A stretch of 64,000 nt of DNA from Gammaproteobacteria bacterium. Lineage in GTDB: Bacteria > Pseudomonadota > Gammaproteobacteria > JAJFKO01. The position numbers and the translations under genes are program-made. This document shows positions 56,542 through 64,000 of the stretch, piece by piece. Numbering within the stretch: the first letter of the stretch is position 1; the number at the start of each line of letters is the position of its first letter. The notes below the pieces were generated by a model, which worked only from the letters and a program-made list of their open reading frames with translations, had not been told where the DNA came from and did not search any database. Location of the stretch: positions 62,001 to 126,000 of the forward strand of contig JANQRR010000010.1 in the NCBI GenBank assembly GCA_028284465.1, written 5' to 3'.

Positions 56542-56994
56542 TTATTTTTTATTTATTTTGTTTTTTAACAAAGCCACCTTATTAACAGACATTAAAACTT
56601 TTGTATGGTGATGTCCTGAGAACCAATGAAATAATGTGCCGGTTAAAAGAACTCGATTACCTTCTTTCATTTTCACCCAATCGCGATCGTGCATTATGAC
56701 AAGCTGTATCACTTTCATATTTTTTTCTGGTTCATTTAAAACATCGTCAGAGATTTTGACGTGGGGCAATAAATTAACATCGACAGGTTTATCGAGCACC
56801 AAGTAATATCCTATTTCCTTAATATCACCATGCTTAATATCTTCATAGTTTGGTGGCCCTGGGGATACCTTAATTTTAATGATCCCGGTAAGTTTGGTGA
56901 TTGAAGGTTCATAATAAACTAATTGATTACCTGCAAAGGCAGTTGAAGTAGTAAATAAAATAAAAAAAAACCATATAACCTTTGCGAAATTCAT
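56542..56994 (-). CDS. DUF4431-like exported protein
   Basis: 150 aa with a signal peptide (FAKVIWFFFILFTTSTAFAG, cleavage after AFA). The mature part YYEPSITKLTGIIKI, SPGPPNYEDIKHGD and YYLVLDKPVDVN fits the DUF4431 pattern, small periplasmic or secreted proteins of unknown function. The C-terminus is basic. A truncated second copy lies at 60740-60871. Confidence 0.82.
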   Translation of the reverse strand: MNFAKVIWFFFILFTTSTAFAGNQLVYYEPSITKLTGIIKIKVSPGPPNYEDIKHGDIKEIGYYLVLDKPVDVNLLPHVKISDDVLNEPEKNMKVIQLVIMHDRDWVKMKEGNRVLLTGTLFHWFSGHHHTKVLMSVNKVALLKNKINKK

Positions 56995-57192
56995 ATTTTT
57001 ACTCGAATATATTAGTTAACAACGATATTAGAAAATTCGTATTTTACCAAACTAAAAATAAGGCACCGAAGACTCTTAATAAATCAAGCTTCAACATTAT
57101 AACCATTTCAGAGAATGAAATTAATAATTATTAAATTTTTTTCTAATGAAGCAATCAGAAATTATTCATAAAGCTAATTGAGAATGCTAAAG

Positions 57193-57384
57193 CTAATTAG
57201 TTTTAGTTCTACGCTGATAGATCTTTTTTGTTTTTCGCCGAGGAATATCAATATTGAGCTTTCTTTTACTTGGCTTAATACCTTCAACCCCACAAGAAGT
57301 TCTCACCGACGTTTCGATGAGTTTTTCTCGCTTCGTAGGATCCTTAAGATAAGGATTAGTATGAATAAGTAATTTTGATGTCAT
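57193..57384 (-). CDS. Possible small basic protein
   Basis: 63 aa (NPYLKDPTKREKLIETSVRT, then CGVEGIKPSKRKL). Composition is that of a real small protein, with a basic C-terminal half, but there is no ribosome-binding site. From memory, similar short proteins with a NPYL-x-D start followed by an S-x-x-VEGI motif occur beside toxin genes. The antisense frame over the same bases is a shadow. Confidence 0.45.
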   Translation of the reverse strand: MTSKLLIHTNPYLKDPTKREKLIETSVRTSCGVEGIKPSKRKLNIDIPRRKTKKIYQRRTKTN

Positions 57385-57505
57385 AATAATAAGTTATACC
57401 ATAAATAACGTAGCCGCATACAGACAATCACTGCGGGATTTTTGCGGGACTTTTTCACCTCTCGGTAGTGTACTATCATGCAAATACAAACAGATCGGCC
57501 TTTCA

Positions 57506-57655
57506 TTAAACAAATAAAGTCTCTGTGATTTCTTCTGGCAGCATATGTTTTGGCAAATTAGCAAAAAGATTACCACGGCCTTCTTTCCTACCTATACCTA
57601 TCTCTATTCCTTGTCGCTTTATTTTAAGCTTTTTAAAATCATATTCTTCGCGCAT
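57506..57655 (-). CDS. Possible 49-aa protein downstream of the AbiE-type toxin
   Basis: ATG 57655 to TAA 57506: starts MREEYDFKKLKIKRQG and ends PEEITETLFV. The start MREEYDF-x-K resembles the openings of short CopG/BrnA-type antitoxins, but the rest does not match a ribbon-helix-helix. It lies 23 bases after the toxin gene on the same strand. Weak ribosome-binding site (GAGAAC). Confidence 0.4.
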   Translation of the reverse strand: MREEYDFKKLKIKRQGIEIGIGRKEGRGNLFANLPKHMLPEEITETLFV

Positions 57656-57678
57656 AATTGTTCTCAATACTGATTAAA

Positions 57679-58563
57679 TTAAAATACTCTTTTAGAAAAA
57701 TCTTGCAATTTACCTAGCACTTTATTCAAATTAAAAGTACCTACATTTCTATTTCGAAGCGTTTGCACAAGTTCAGTTAAAATTTTTCTATGCAATTCAT
57801 CTTCAATAACATTATTAAATTCTATTAAATTTTCATTTGAATTCTGAATTTTCTGGATCACATAAGCAATAAGATTTTCATCATTAAAATTAATAATTTT
57901 ATTTTCTAGCGCAATGTGAATATCATAGAAATCACGAATAGCTAGTCGATTCCTTGTTAATGCTGCTTTAATCTTTTCAGCATATGCCTCATATTTACTA
58001 AGACTATGAAATGTAAATGGCATAACCACATACTCCCCAGTAAAAGGTGCCTGTAATACTGTTCGCAACTTGGTTAAAATGGGAGCCATAAGTAATTCTC
58101 CTCTTAGACCAATATCAATTAATATCCTACCTTTCTTTTTACTAATTACTGAATCATATTGTAGCTCGGCATTATATTGCCTTGATTCGTTACTACCTGT
58201 TAACATCTTTTTTACATAAAAATTGGGGAAATGCTCAACTATATCATTGATGATCGATTTAAATGGCTTGACTCGATTGCTACGTTGCTTACGGGTCGAC
58301 GTTGCAGGCACTGGTATCGTAAAGTCTAAATCTTCACTTAACCGATAAAAACCAGCATAAGCTTTTGCAAGTAATGTCCCACCTTTAAATACTAAAGAAT
58401 TAGTTGAACGCTGAGCAAGATAAGTTAGAGTAACCGTACAGAAATAATCTTTCTCTATTAGCTCCGGTGCAAACCCAGTTTCAGCTGCCGTGTAGTCTAT
58501 AGCAGATATAAATTGATTTTTATCGTGATGTAATGTCACATTATTTAGTATGTTCTCCGACAT
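57679..58563 (-). CDS. AbiEii/AbiGii-type nucleotidyltransferase toxin
   Basis: 294 aa from ATG 58563, with GGGGGA upstream. The nucleotidyltransferase motif is VFKGGTLLAKAYAGFYRLSEDLDFTIP: GG-T then S-x-D-x-D metal ligands. The FAPELIEKDYFCTVTL block near the N-terminus is typical. AbiE-type toxins transfer nucleotides to tRNA and arrest growth during phage infection or plasmid loss. The start lies inside the end of the antitoxin gene (23-bp overlap). Confidence 0.9.
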   Translation of the reverse strand: MSENILNNVTLHHDKNQFISAIDYTAAETGFAPELIEKDYFCTVTLTYLAQRSTNSLVFKGGTLLAKAYAGFYRLSEDLDFTIPVPATSTRKQRSNRVKPFKSIINDIVEHFPNFYVKKMLTGSNESRQYNAELQYDSVISKKKGRILIDIGLRGELLMAPILTKLRTVLQAPFTGEYVVMPFTFHSLSKYEAYAEKIKAALTRNRLAIRDFYDIHIALENKIINFNDENLIAYVIQKIQNSNENLIEFNNVIEDELHRKILTELVQTLRNRNVGTFNLNKVLGKLQDFSKRVF

Positions 58564-59359
58564 TATCAATAATCCCCCATGTTTTATTTGTTATACCTTT
58601 TGTTTTACTATAAGGATCTAATAAAACCCAACCTTGAGTTCGCTTTAGTGTTTTTAATATAGATTTAACTAGCCGATCATTTTGTCCTAACTGATAAAGG
58701 TAATAACCGATCCGTCTTCTCGTACTAATATTCCCATATTTAATGGTTACAGAAATCAATTCTTGTAAAAAATTTGGGACATCTAAATTTCTTTTTATCC
58801 ATTCATAAGCTGCTGGCAAAGTATTATACCTACGCCAATCAATAAATGCATCAACAATTGTTCGAGTTAATGTTGCAACCTTTATCTCGCGATCATTAAA
58901 AAGTTCTTGTGACGTTGTTCCTCCTAGCCGTTGCTTAGCAACTTTTATAAATCGAACGGTAAGTTTACCTAATTGTTTTTGTCCTGAAAGTTTATCATTA
59001 TACACAGTCATTACATTTGGCACTTGCTCAGTTAAGCCATAATAATTAAAAGCATAAAGTCCACTAATATAATAACTAGCACTTAACTCTTCCATTAAAT
59101 GACTAATCATGTAACCAGCACTAGGTTGCCATTTTCCTCCAGGAGGAATTTTTTTAGGAACCAAGTAGACACCTCGTTTTAATCGGACAATTAAACCTTT
59201 TGTTGTTAAGTTACTTAGTAGATTTCGTTCTTGTTTTGCTGACATTTTAAAGGCTGACTGCAATTCACCAAGACGAAAGATTTCCTTTCCTCGCATTTGG
59301 ATGTATGCAAAGAATTGTGTACTGAGTGGGCCTAATGTAGGAAGATTTCGCTTTTTCAT
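58541..59359 (-). CDS. AbiEi-type antitoxin
   Basis: 272 aa. The N-terminal winged helix (MRGKEIFRLGELQSAF, LLSNLTTKGLIVRLKRGVYLVP) is the AbiEi DNA-binding domain. The rest is the AbiEi C-terminal domain with YISGLYAFNYYGLTEQVPNV, TRTIVDAFIDWRRY. It should repress the operon and block the toxin. Both genes are intact, forming a type IV toxin-antitoxin pair. Confidence 0.88.
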   Translation of the reverse strand: MKKRNLPTLGPLSTQFFAYIQMRGKEIFRLGELQSAFKMSAKQERNLLSNLTTKGLIVRLKRGVYLVPKKIPPGGKWQPSAGYMISHLMEELSASYYISGLYAFNYYGLTEQVPNVMTVYNDKLSGQKQLGKLTVRFIKVAKQRLGGTTSQELFNDREIKVATLTRTIVDAFIDWRRYNTLPAAYEWIKRNLDVPNFLQELISVTIKYGNISTRRRIGYYLYQLGQNDRLVKSILKTLKRTQGWVLLDPYSKTKGITNKTWGIIDNVGEHTK

Positions 59360-59459
59360 AATTATTTACGATAATCGTCTAGCAGACGATTATCAAGAAA
59401 TAAAATGCAAAATATCAAATTTTTTACAAAATTTACCCTGATTCAAAAATCATCAAAAT

Positions 59460-59515
59460 GGTGTTACAAACCCAGTTTGCACGGCCGTGTAGTCTATGGC
59501 GGACATAAATTGTGT
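59460..59515 (-). pseudogene. Fragment of a second AbiEii-type toxin gene
   Basis: About 55 bases match 58468-58523 within the toxin gene, including CAAACCCAGTTT and GCCGTGTAGTCTAT, with scattered differences. No frame continues. It lies about 100 bases upstream of the intact antitoxin gene and marks a decayed second copy. The remaining gap up to 59624 has no other gene. Confidence 0.75.
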
Positions 59516-59624
59516 ATTTGACATTTGCATCTAAAAACTTTTCAGGCTCATTTTGTATTGGACAAAGCCAAATCAATTGATTAAAATATCATCGGATTTT
59601 AGCTAGGAAAATACGAGGATGCAA

Positions 59625-60578
59625 ATGTTAAATTTTAATATTATTTATAAGGCTATCATACACCTCACAGTCGTTAATCTCATCCTAGGGATTATATTTG
59701 GGATTTTGCGAAATTCTTCGGCAGATAATGAATTGCTTTACCTTAACATTTTTTTCAGCGCTACTATTATTGCTTGTATTTGCATAAATACATATTGTAA
59801 AAAACTTTCATTGCATATTAAAACGCAACGCACGGTAAGTATTATCACCATTTTATTTGGTACCTTGTTTTTCGCAATAGTTATATCAGCCTGCCTTTAT
59901 ATGCTAGCGCCGAATGACTTTTTTCTAGATATCGCCATTCCATCGCTTGTTCTAACACCTTCTCTATACGCCATCATGATGGTTTCAAAGGTTATTTCTA
60001 ACAAGCGATATTGTGAAGAAGAAAATATCCAACTACCTTATTCAACTTATTTCAACACACCCAATATGCGGCCGCCTTTTGTTTGGCATCTGTTTTACTT
60101 ATGTAGCACTTTCTTCGATTATAGTTGGTGGCTTGACAATATCAATAAATGGTATGAAAGGGAAAAAAATAAAAAAAATTGGCATATTAACATTTACGCA
60201 CTCTTTCCTAGCTTCATTCTAAAAGGTTTTCAAAACGATATTAATAAAATTTGCGCTAAACACAATGTAGTATTACCCAGGTTATCAAGGCACTTTTGGT
60301 CTAAACTTCATATATATAAATATATATTTTTTCTAATTAGACCTGCCATATTGTTGCTAGTGATAGCAATATTTTTCATCCCAACAGCATCTGCTCCCAT
60401 AATCGTTGTAAATATCATATATTTATTTATACTACGAGGCTTTGCTATGCATCTTATTTTAAAAACGACGAACACTATTAATATGGTTATTACATACAAT
60501 GCAACAAAGTCATACGATACCCCATCTATCATGCTTGCTGAAGATATTACACTCAAGAAAAGTCAGTCATGTAGATAA
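59625..60578 (+). CDS. Unknown multi-pass membrane protein
   Basis: 317 aa from ATG 59625, chosen because GAGG lies 6 bases before it and directly abuts the alternative ATG at 59619. Four hydrophobic helices in the first 125 residues, a soluble stretch of about 100 residues rich in Asn, Lys, Tyr and Trp (FFDYSWWLDNINKWYERE), then two more helices near 232-277. No family recognised. Very AT-rich, like its neighbours, suggesting transfer. It is the only plus-strand gene in the 56.5-63.9 kb block. Confidence 0.75.
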   Translation: MLNFNIIYKAIIHLTVVNLILGIIFGILRNSSADNELLYLNIFFSATIIACICINTYCKKLSLHIKTQRTVSIITILFGTLFFAIVISACLYMLAPNDFFLDIAIPSLVLTPSLYAIMMVSKVISNKRYCEEENIQLPYSTYFNTPNMRPPFVWHLFYLCSTFFDYSWWLDNINKWYEREKNKKNWHINIYALFPSFILKGFQNDINKICAKHNVVLPRLSRHFWSKLHIYKYIFFLIRPAILLLVIAIFFIPTASAPIIVVNIIYLFILRGFAMHLILKTTNTINMVITYNATKSYDTPSIMLAEDITLKKSQSCR

Positions 60579-60739
60579 CGTAAAATTTCTTGGTTATTCA
60601 GGTTTAACTAAACTAGAGACATAACAATAGGTATAAGAAATACAATGAATTCGTTCTAGTTAGTCAAATATAGTAGGCTATGCAGCTTATCTCCTATAAA
60701 CTAGCACGTACAGGGACAGTTAATAATTTTGGCCCAGGT

Positions 60740-60871
60740 TCATATTTTAATTTTAATGATCCCAGTAAGTTTGGTGATTGAAGGTTCATAATCAACTAAT
60801 CGATTATCTGCAAAGGCAGTTGAAGTAGTAAATAAAACAAGAAAAAACCATATAACCTTTGCGAAATTCAT
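60740..60871 (-). pseudogene. Truncated copy of the DUF4431-like gene
   Basis: From ATG 60871 the frame reads the same signal peptide and mature start as the gene at 56542-56994 with few changes, then stops at TGA 60740-60742 after 43 codons. Similarity ends there. Probably a remnant of a duplicated block. Confidence 0.85.
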
Positions 60872-60886
60872 CATATTTAACAGTGT

Positions 60887-60962
60887 AACTTTTATAAGTC
60901 AAACGGTAAGTTTACCTAACTGTTTTTGTCCTGAAAGTTTATCATTATACATAGCCATTTGG
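60887..60962 (-). pseudogene. Fragment of an AbiEi-type antitoxin gene
   Basis: About 76 bases match 58936-59012 inside the antitoxin gene (AACGGTAAGTTTACCTAA, TTTTTGTCCTGAAAGTTTAT). It lies 15 bases from the truncated DUF4431 copy, in the same order and strand as the intact genes, with the 2 kb between them deleted. The gene-free stretch 60579-60979 holds only these two fragments. Confidence 0.85.
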
Positions 60963-60979
60963 TTTTTCATGAAAAATAG

Positions 60980-61414
60980 TTAACCAACCTCCTCAAGCTT
61001 TGTTAAATCAACAGGAGGCCATTCACTATATTGTGGTAACTCATCAGTAATTTCATACCACGGCGCTTTGTAATCAACAAAAATATTCATTAATGGACGG
61101 TTACCAGGATCTTGTTCAAGCCCACCGATTGGCAAACCAATGAAATCTGGTTTATCTTCTGGAATACTAATGAGATTAGAGCCACATATGGAACAGAATG
61201 TTTTTATATTATGTTTAGATGAACGATACTTTGATAAGTGTTCTTCTCCTTTTATCCATTTAAAATTTTTACGTTTAACCGCCGATCGTGTTCTGAAAGC
61301 AGCACCATGCCAGCGTCGACACTTCGAGCAATGGCAATTTACAATCGGCCCAATCCCACCTTCTATTTCATATTCAATAGCTCCACAAAGGCATTTACCT
61401 GTTAATGTCTTCAT
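60980..61414 (-). CDS. GFA family protein (glutathione-dependent formaldehyde-activating fold)
   Basis: 144 aa. Zinc ligands are CLCGAIEYEIEG (C-x-C), NCHCSKCRRWHGAAF and FCSICGSNL, the GFA pattern. GGAGAG precedes ATG 61414. Members include S-hydroxymethylglutathione synthase-like proteins, but most are of unknown function. Single gene. Confidence 0.92.
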   Translation of the reverse strand: MKTLTGKCLCGAIEYEIEGGIGPIVNCHCSKCRRWHGAAFRTRSAVKRKNFKWIKGEEHLSKYRSSKHNIKTFCSICGSNLISIPEDKPDFIGLPIGGLEQDPGNRPLMNIFVDYKAPWYEITDELPQYSEWPPVDLTKLEEVG

Positions 61415-61498
61415 CTTTATCTCTCCAAATAAGCATAATAAAGCCCAAAAAATCTAAAGTGTGACTTTATATATTTTATCGAGAACAACTGGCTCGGG

Positions 61499-62452
61499 TT
61501 AAATAATTTTAAAAACCAATTTGCCTCGTGTATGTCCGCTCTCTAAGATTTCATGAGCTGATTTTGCTTCTGATAATTTAAATAGATGGCTTATTTCAAC
61601 TTTTAATTTACCATTACTAGCTAAATCTGCCAGATAAGTGAGTTCTTTCATATTTGGTTTTTCGATCATCCCAATTACATTAAGATGCTTTTGCTTTGCA
61701 GCTGCAATGACTTGCTCTGCTGTTATTGTAGGAACCGTTATCATACATCCAGAAAGCGAAAGAACTTCTAACGATTGGATTCCTACTTCACCACCTACTA
61801 AATCAATAATTACATCAACACGATCAAGAACATTTACAAAATTTTTCTGGTGGTAATCAATACATTGATCAGCACCTAATGCATATAAAAAATCATGATT
61901 ATGTTCTGAAGCTGTAGTAAAGACAGTCGCTCCACTAGATGATGCTAATTGAATTGCTATATGTCCTACACCACCAGCGCCTGCGTGGATCAACACTGTT
62001 TGACCGCTCTTTACTTTAGCTAATTGAAGTGCTTGTAACGCTGTCAACCCAGCTATGGGTAAACAAGTTGCTTCGGCAAAAGATAACTTTTTAGGTTTGA
62101 GGATCATTGTTTCCGGCATTGCACATACATACTCTGCATAACAACAAGGCTTTTTAAGAAAACCTGCTAAGCCTAACACTTCATCACCCGTTTTTAATGT
62201 TTTTACATTTTCACCGACTGTGACAATTTCACCTGCAAACTCAAAGCCTAAACTAGAAGGCAGATGATCTTTCAATTTCTTTGCCACAAAGCTACTGCCC
62301 TCGCGGATCTTATAATCAATTGGATTAAGCGCTGCGGTATGGACTTTAATAAGCACTTGTTTTTCATTTGGCTGTGGAATTGGTTGCTCAACTAAGCTCA
62401 ATACTTCTGCTGAACCAAATTGTGAAAAAGTTACTGTTTTCATTAATTTCAT
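61499..62452 (-). CDS. NADP-dependent quinone oxidoreductase-like protein (MDR family)
   Basis: 317 aa medium-chain reductase. GroES-like half: NPIDYKIREGSS, LGFEFAGEIVTVGENV; Rossmann half: GQTVLIHAGAGGVGHIAIQLA, with DVIIDLVGGEVG. The catalytic zinc ligands of alcohol dehydrogenases are absent, which points to the zinc-free quinone oxidoreductase group. Substrate unknown. A second start 3 codons in (MKTVTF) is possible. Confidence 0.93.
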   Translation of the reverse strand: MKLMKTVTFSQFGSAEVLSLVEQPIPQPNEKQVLIKVHTAALNPIDYKIREGSSFVAKKLKDHLPSSLGFEFAGEIVTVGENVKTLKTGDEVLGLAGFLKKPCCYAEYVCAMPETMILKPKKLSFAEATCLPIAGLTALQALQLAKVKSGQTVLIHAGAGGVGHIAIQLASSSGATVFTTASEHNHDFLYALGADQCIDYHQKNFVNVLDRVDVIIDLVGGEVGIQSLEVLSLSGCMITVPTITAEQVIAAAKQKHLNVIGMIEKPNMKELTYLADLASNGKLKVEISHLFKLSEAKSAHEILESGHTRGKLVFKII

Positions 62453-62538
62453 TTAAATCTACCTATTGGAAAACCAATACATTGTGGTCTAGCTTCTGAC
62501 ATGCTAATTATATCAGAATCACTGAGATAGTTTGAGAT

Positions 62539-63864
62539 CTATGAATCCGCTTCATAGGCACAATTGCCTAAAATGTAAGTTGCTTTTATCTGCCTGTCAT
62601 CAGCAAGAGTCATTAATATAAAAAGCAACTCAAAAATGTCATTCACTTGAGCTGAGCGATATTTCAATATAGGCGATGCTTGTGGATCAATAACAATAAA
62701 ATCTGCTTCTTTGCCAGGCTCTAAACTACCGATTTTATCTGCAATTTTTAATGCTTTTGCGCTACCTAATGTTGCTAGATACCAGCGGATCATGCTAGGT
62801 AATTTATAACTTTGTAACATACAAACTTTATAGGCATCATCCATCACCGCAAACATAGAAAAAGTATTGCCACCGCCCATGTCGGTAGCCAACGTAATAT
62901 TCTCAGTAAACTTAGAGGTCCTCTTAAAATCAAACAAACCACTTCCTAAAAAGTTGTTACTAATTGGGCACCATGCAATAATCGCCTGAGATGCTTTAAA
63001 GAGTTCTAGCTCCGCGTCGGTAGTATGTATGCAATGTCCGAAGACAGAACGATCAGTTACTAAATTATAACGATCATAAACATCTAAATAGTGTTTGCTC
63101 CATGGAAAAATTCTTTTAACTTCTTTAATTTCATTGAGATTTTCATCTAAATGTGTTTGCAAATAAATATCCGGGTATTGTTTTTTCAAATCACCGCTAA
63201 GTTCTAACATTTCTTCTGAGCAAGATAAAGCGAATCGTGGGCAAAGAGAATAATGAATACGATTTTTATTATGCCATTTTTCTATAAGTTTTTTGGCATT
63301 ATCATAATTATCTTTTGTTGACAGCATGAAATATTCCGGTGAGTTTGTATCCATTAAGATATTGCCGGTAATAAATCGCATATTGCGTTTATCAATCTCT
63401 GTGAAGAAAATATCAGTAGCATTATAAAAAAGCGGCCCGAAAGCACAAGCCGTCGTTGTACCATTTTGAATTAAATGATCTAAGAAGAAATTTAAATCTT
63501 TCCTAGCAACTTCTTCATCTTTGTATCCGCTTTCAAATGGAAAAACATAATTATTTAACCACTCTAATAGTTTTTCACCATAAGCAGCAACGATACCACT
63601 TTGTGCTGCGTGAATATGGGTATCTATAAATCCTGGCGTAATAATTTTACCCTTGTAATCAATAATTTCGATATCATTAATTTCACCCTTTAATTCATTA
63701 TAATCACCGACTTTTTTTATCAACCCATCTTCTACAAGTAATACACCATCTTCAATATAAAGATAATGATCCGAAAGATCATCTTTCTTTCTGGGTAAAT
63801 TATCTAAAGTAGCAGTGCCTTTAAATGTAAATATAGAGCCTCTATATGCCAATCGTTTTTTCAT
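62539..63864 (-). CDS. guaD: Guanine deaminase
   Basis: 441 aa amidohydrolase. Zinc ligands are in PGFIDTHIHAAQSG (H-x-H), LQTHLDEN (His), FGHCIHTTD (His) and LATDMGGGNTFSMF (Asp). PGKEADFIVIDP is the C-terminal beta-sandwich signature. It converts guanine to xanthine. GAGGTAG precedes ATG 63864. A divergent partial open frame starts 78 bases away, possibly a transporter. Confidence 0.93.
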   Translation of the reverse strand: MKKRLAYRGSIFTFKGTATLDNLPRKKDDLSDHYLYIEDGVLLVEDGLIKKVGDYNELKGEINDIEIIDYKGKIITPGFIDTHIHAAQSGIVAAYGEKLLEWLNNYVFPFESGYKDEEVARKDLNFFLDHLIQNGTTTACAFGPLFYNATDIFFTEIDKRNMRFITGNILMDTNSPEYFMLSTKDNYDNAKKLIEKWHNKNRIHYSLCPRFALSCSEEMLELSGDLKKQYPDIYLQTHLDENLNEIKEVKRIFPWSKHYLDVYDRYNLVTDRSVFGHCIHTTDAELELFKASQAIIAWCPISNNFLGSGLFDFKRTSKFTENITLATDMGGGNTFSMFAVMDDAYKVCMLQSYKLPSMIRWYLATLGSAKALKIADKIGSLEPGKEADFIVIDPQASPILKYRSAQVNDIFELLFILMTLADDRQIKATYILGNCAYEADS

Positions 63865-63942
63865 CGGAAATCTACCTCAAATTAAAATTAGCTGGAACTT
63901 TTATCGTATGTCTCTCTGATAAAATTAAGAGAGCCTAATGAA

Positions 63943-64000
63943 ATGACAACAAAAGCTGGCAATATCCAAAGTGACGTAAAATATGTAGGTGATATTTCTA
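63943..64000 (+). CDS. Start of an open reading frame leaving the window
   Basis: ATG 63943 opens at least 19 codons (TTKAGNIQSDVKYVGDIS) to the window end. AAGAGAG lies about 10 to 16 bases upstream. It is divergent from guaD; too short to assign, though a purine transporter or further catabolic gene would suit the place. Confidence 0.4.
   Translation, partial: MTTKAGNIQSDVKYVGDIS

Noticed and set aside
57420-57480. Integrase remnant or attachment site near GCGGGATTTTTGCGGGAC
   Set aside because: No integrase reading frame or tRNA end is present; the direct repeat alone is too weak.
57394-57576. 60-codon frame on the minus strand
   Set aside because: It overlaps the better 49-codon frame, has odd composition and no ribosome-binding site.

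Overview
The window is an AT-rich chromosomal segment of a gammaproteobacterium, most probably a host-associated member of the Legionellales (Coxiella/Legionella/Berkiella/Aquicella-like). This assignment is inferred from protein content and gene order; no 16S gene is present. Supporting points are a class II HMG-CoA reductase beside a GHMP kinase of the mevalonate pathway, a glutaryl-CoA dehydrogenase-like gene, tpiA-secG-tRNA-Leu-nuoABCD, a LuxR-type regulator next to a eukaryote-like gene, and very large proteins of effector-like composition.

Layout. 1-3.6 kb: start of the complex I operon (nuoA-nuoD, minus strand) with tRNA-Leu(GAG), secG and tpiA. 3.7-8.7 kb: accessory block with a small two-helix membrane protein, a eukaryote-like BMT5/DUF2431 rRNA methyltransferase-like protein with a basic nuclear-signal-like stretch, a LuxR-type regulator, exonuclease I, an ATPase gene remnant, a small very basic protein and a small secreted protein. 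8.7-22 kb: housekeeping genes glmM, ftsH, rlmE, yhbY, a HigBA-like toxin-antitoxin pair whose toxin is broken by an 8-bp duplication, and the heat-shock cluster hrcA-grpE-dnaK-dnaJ-greA with visible sigma-32-like promoters, then pgi-trpS. 22-32 kb: a second small basic protein, a membrane protein, serS, rarA, a FitAB-type toxin-antitoxin pair with a palindromic operator, a FleQ-type sigma-54 activator, an unknown 446-aa protein, hda-perM-DUF2066. 32-43 kb: SLT transglycosylase lipoprotein, S49 peptidase, acyl-CoA dehydrogenase, a 6S RNA candidate, mvaA and GHMP kinase, radA, nnr, queG, orn, plsY.

43-50 kb: two adjacent giant genes (1185 and 1090 aa) encode divergent paralogs unlike any family I recognise. 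They share a colinear core, a recurring helical repeat and a C-terminal module of about 100 aa that is duplicated in one of them, whose tail also carries proline-rich SH3/EVH1-ligand-like motifs. They are the best candidates for an undescribed system and look like secreted host-directed proteins, although secretion is an inference. 50-56.5 kb: tsaD, then the macromolecular-synthesis cluster rpsU-yqeY-dnaG-rpoD and a CAU tRNA. 56.5-64 kb: accessory region with a DUF4431 secreted protein, an AbiE-type toxin-antitoxin pair, decayed partial duplicates of these genes, an unknown membrane protein, a GFA-family protein, a quinone-oxidoreductase-like enzyme and guanine deaminase.

The window also carries a family of dispersed palindromic repeats (arms GTCATTGCGAG / CTCGCAATGAC). 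One copy lies inside the nuo operon between nuoC and nuoD. No CRISPR array, rRNA, insertion sequence with transposase, or prophage was found.
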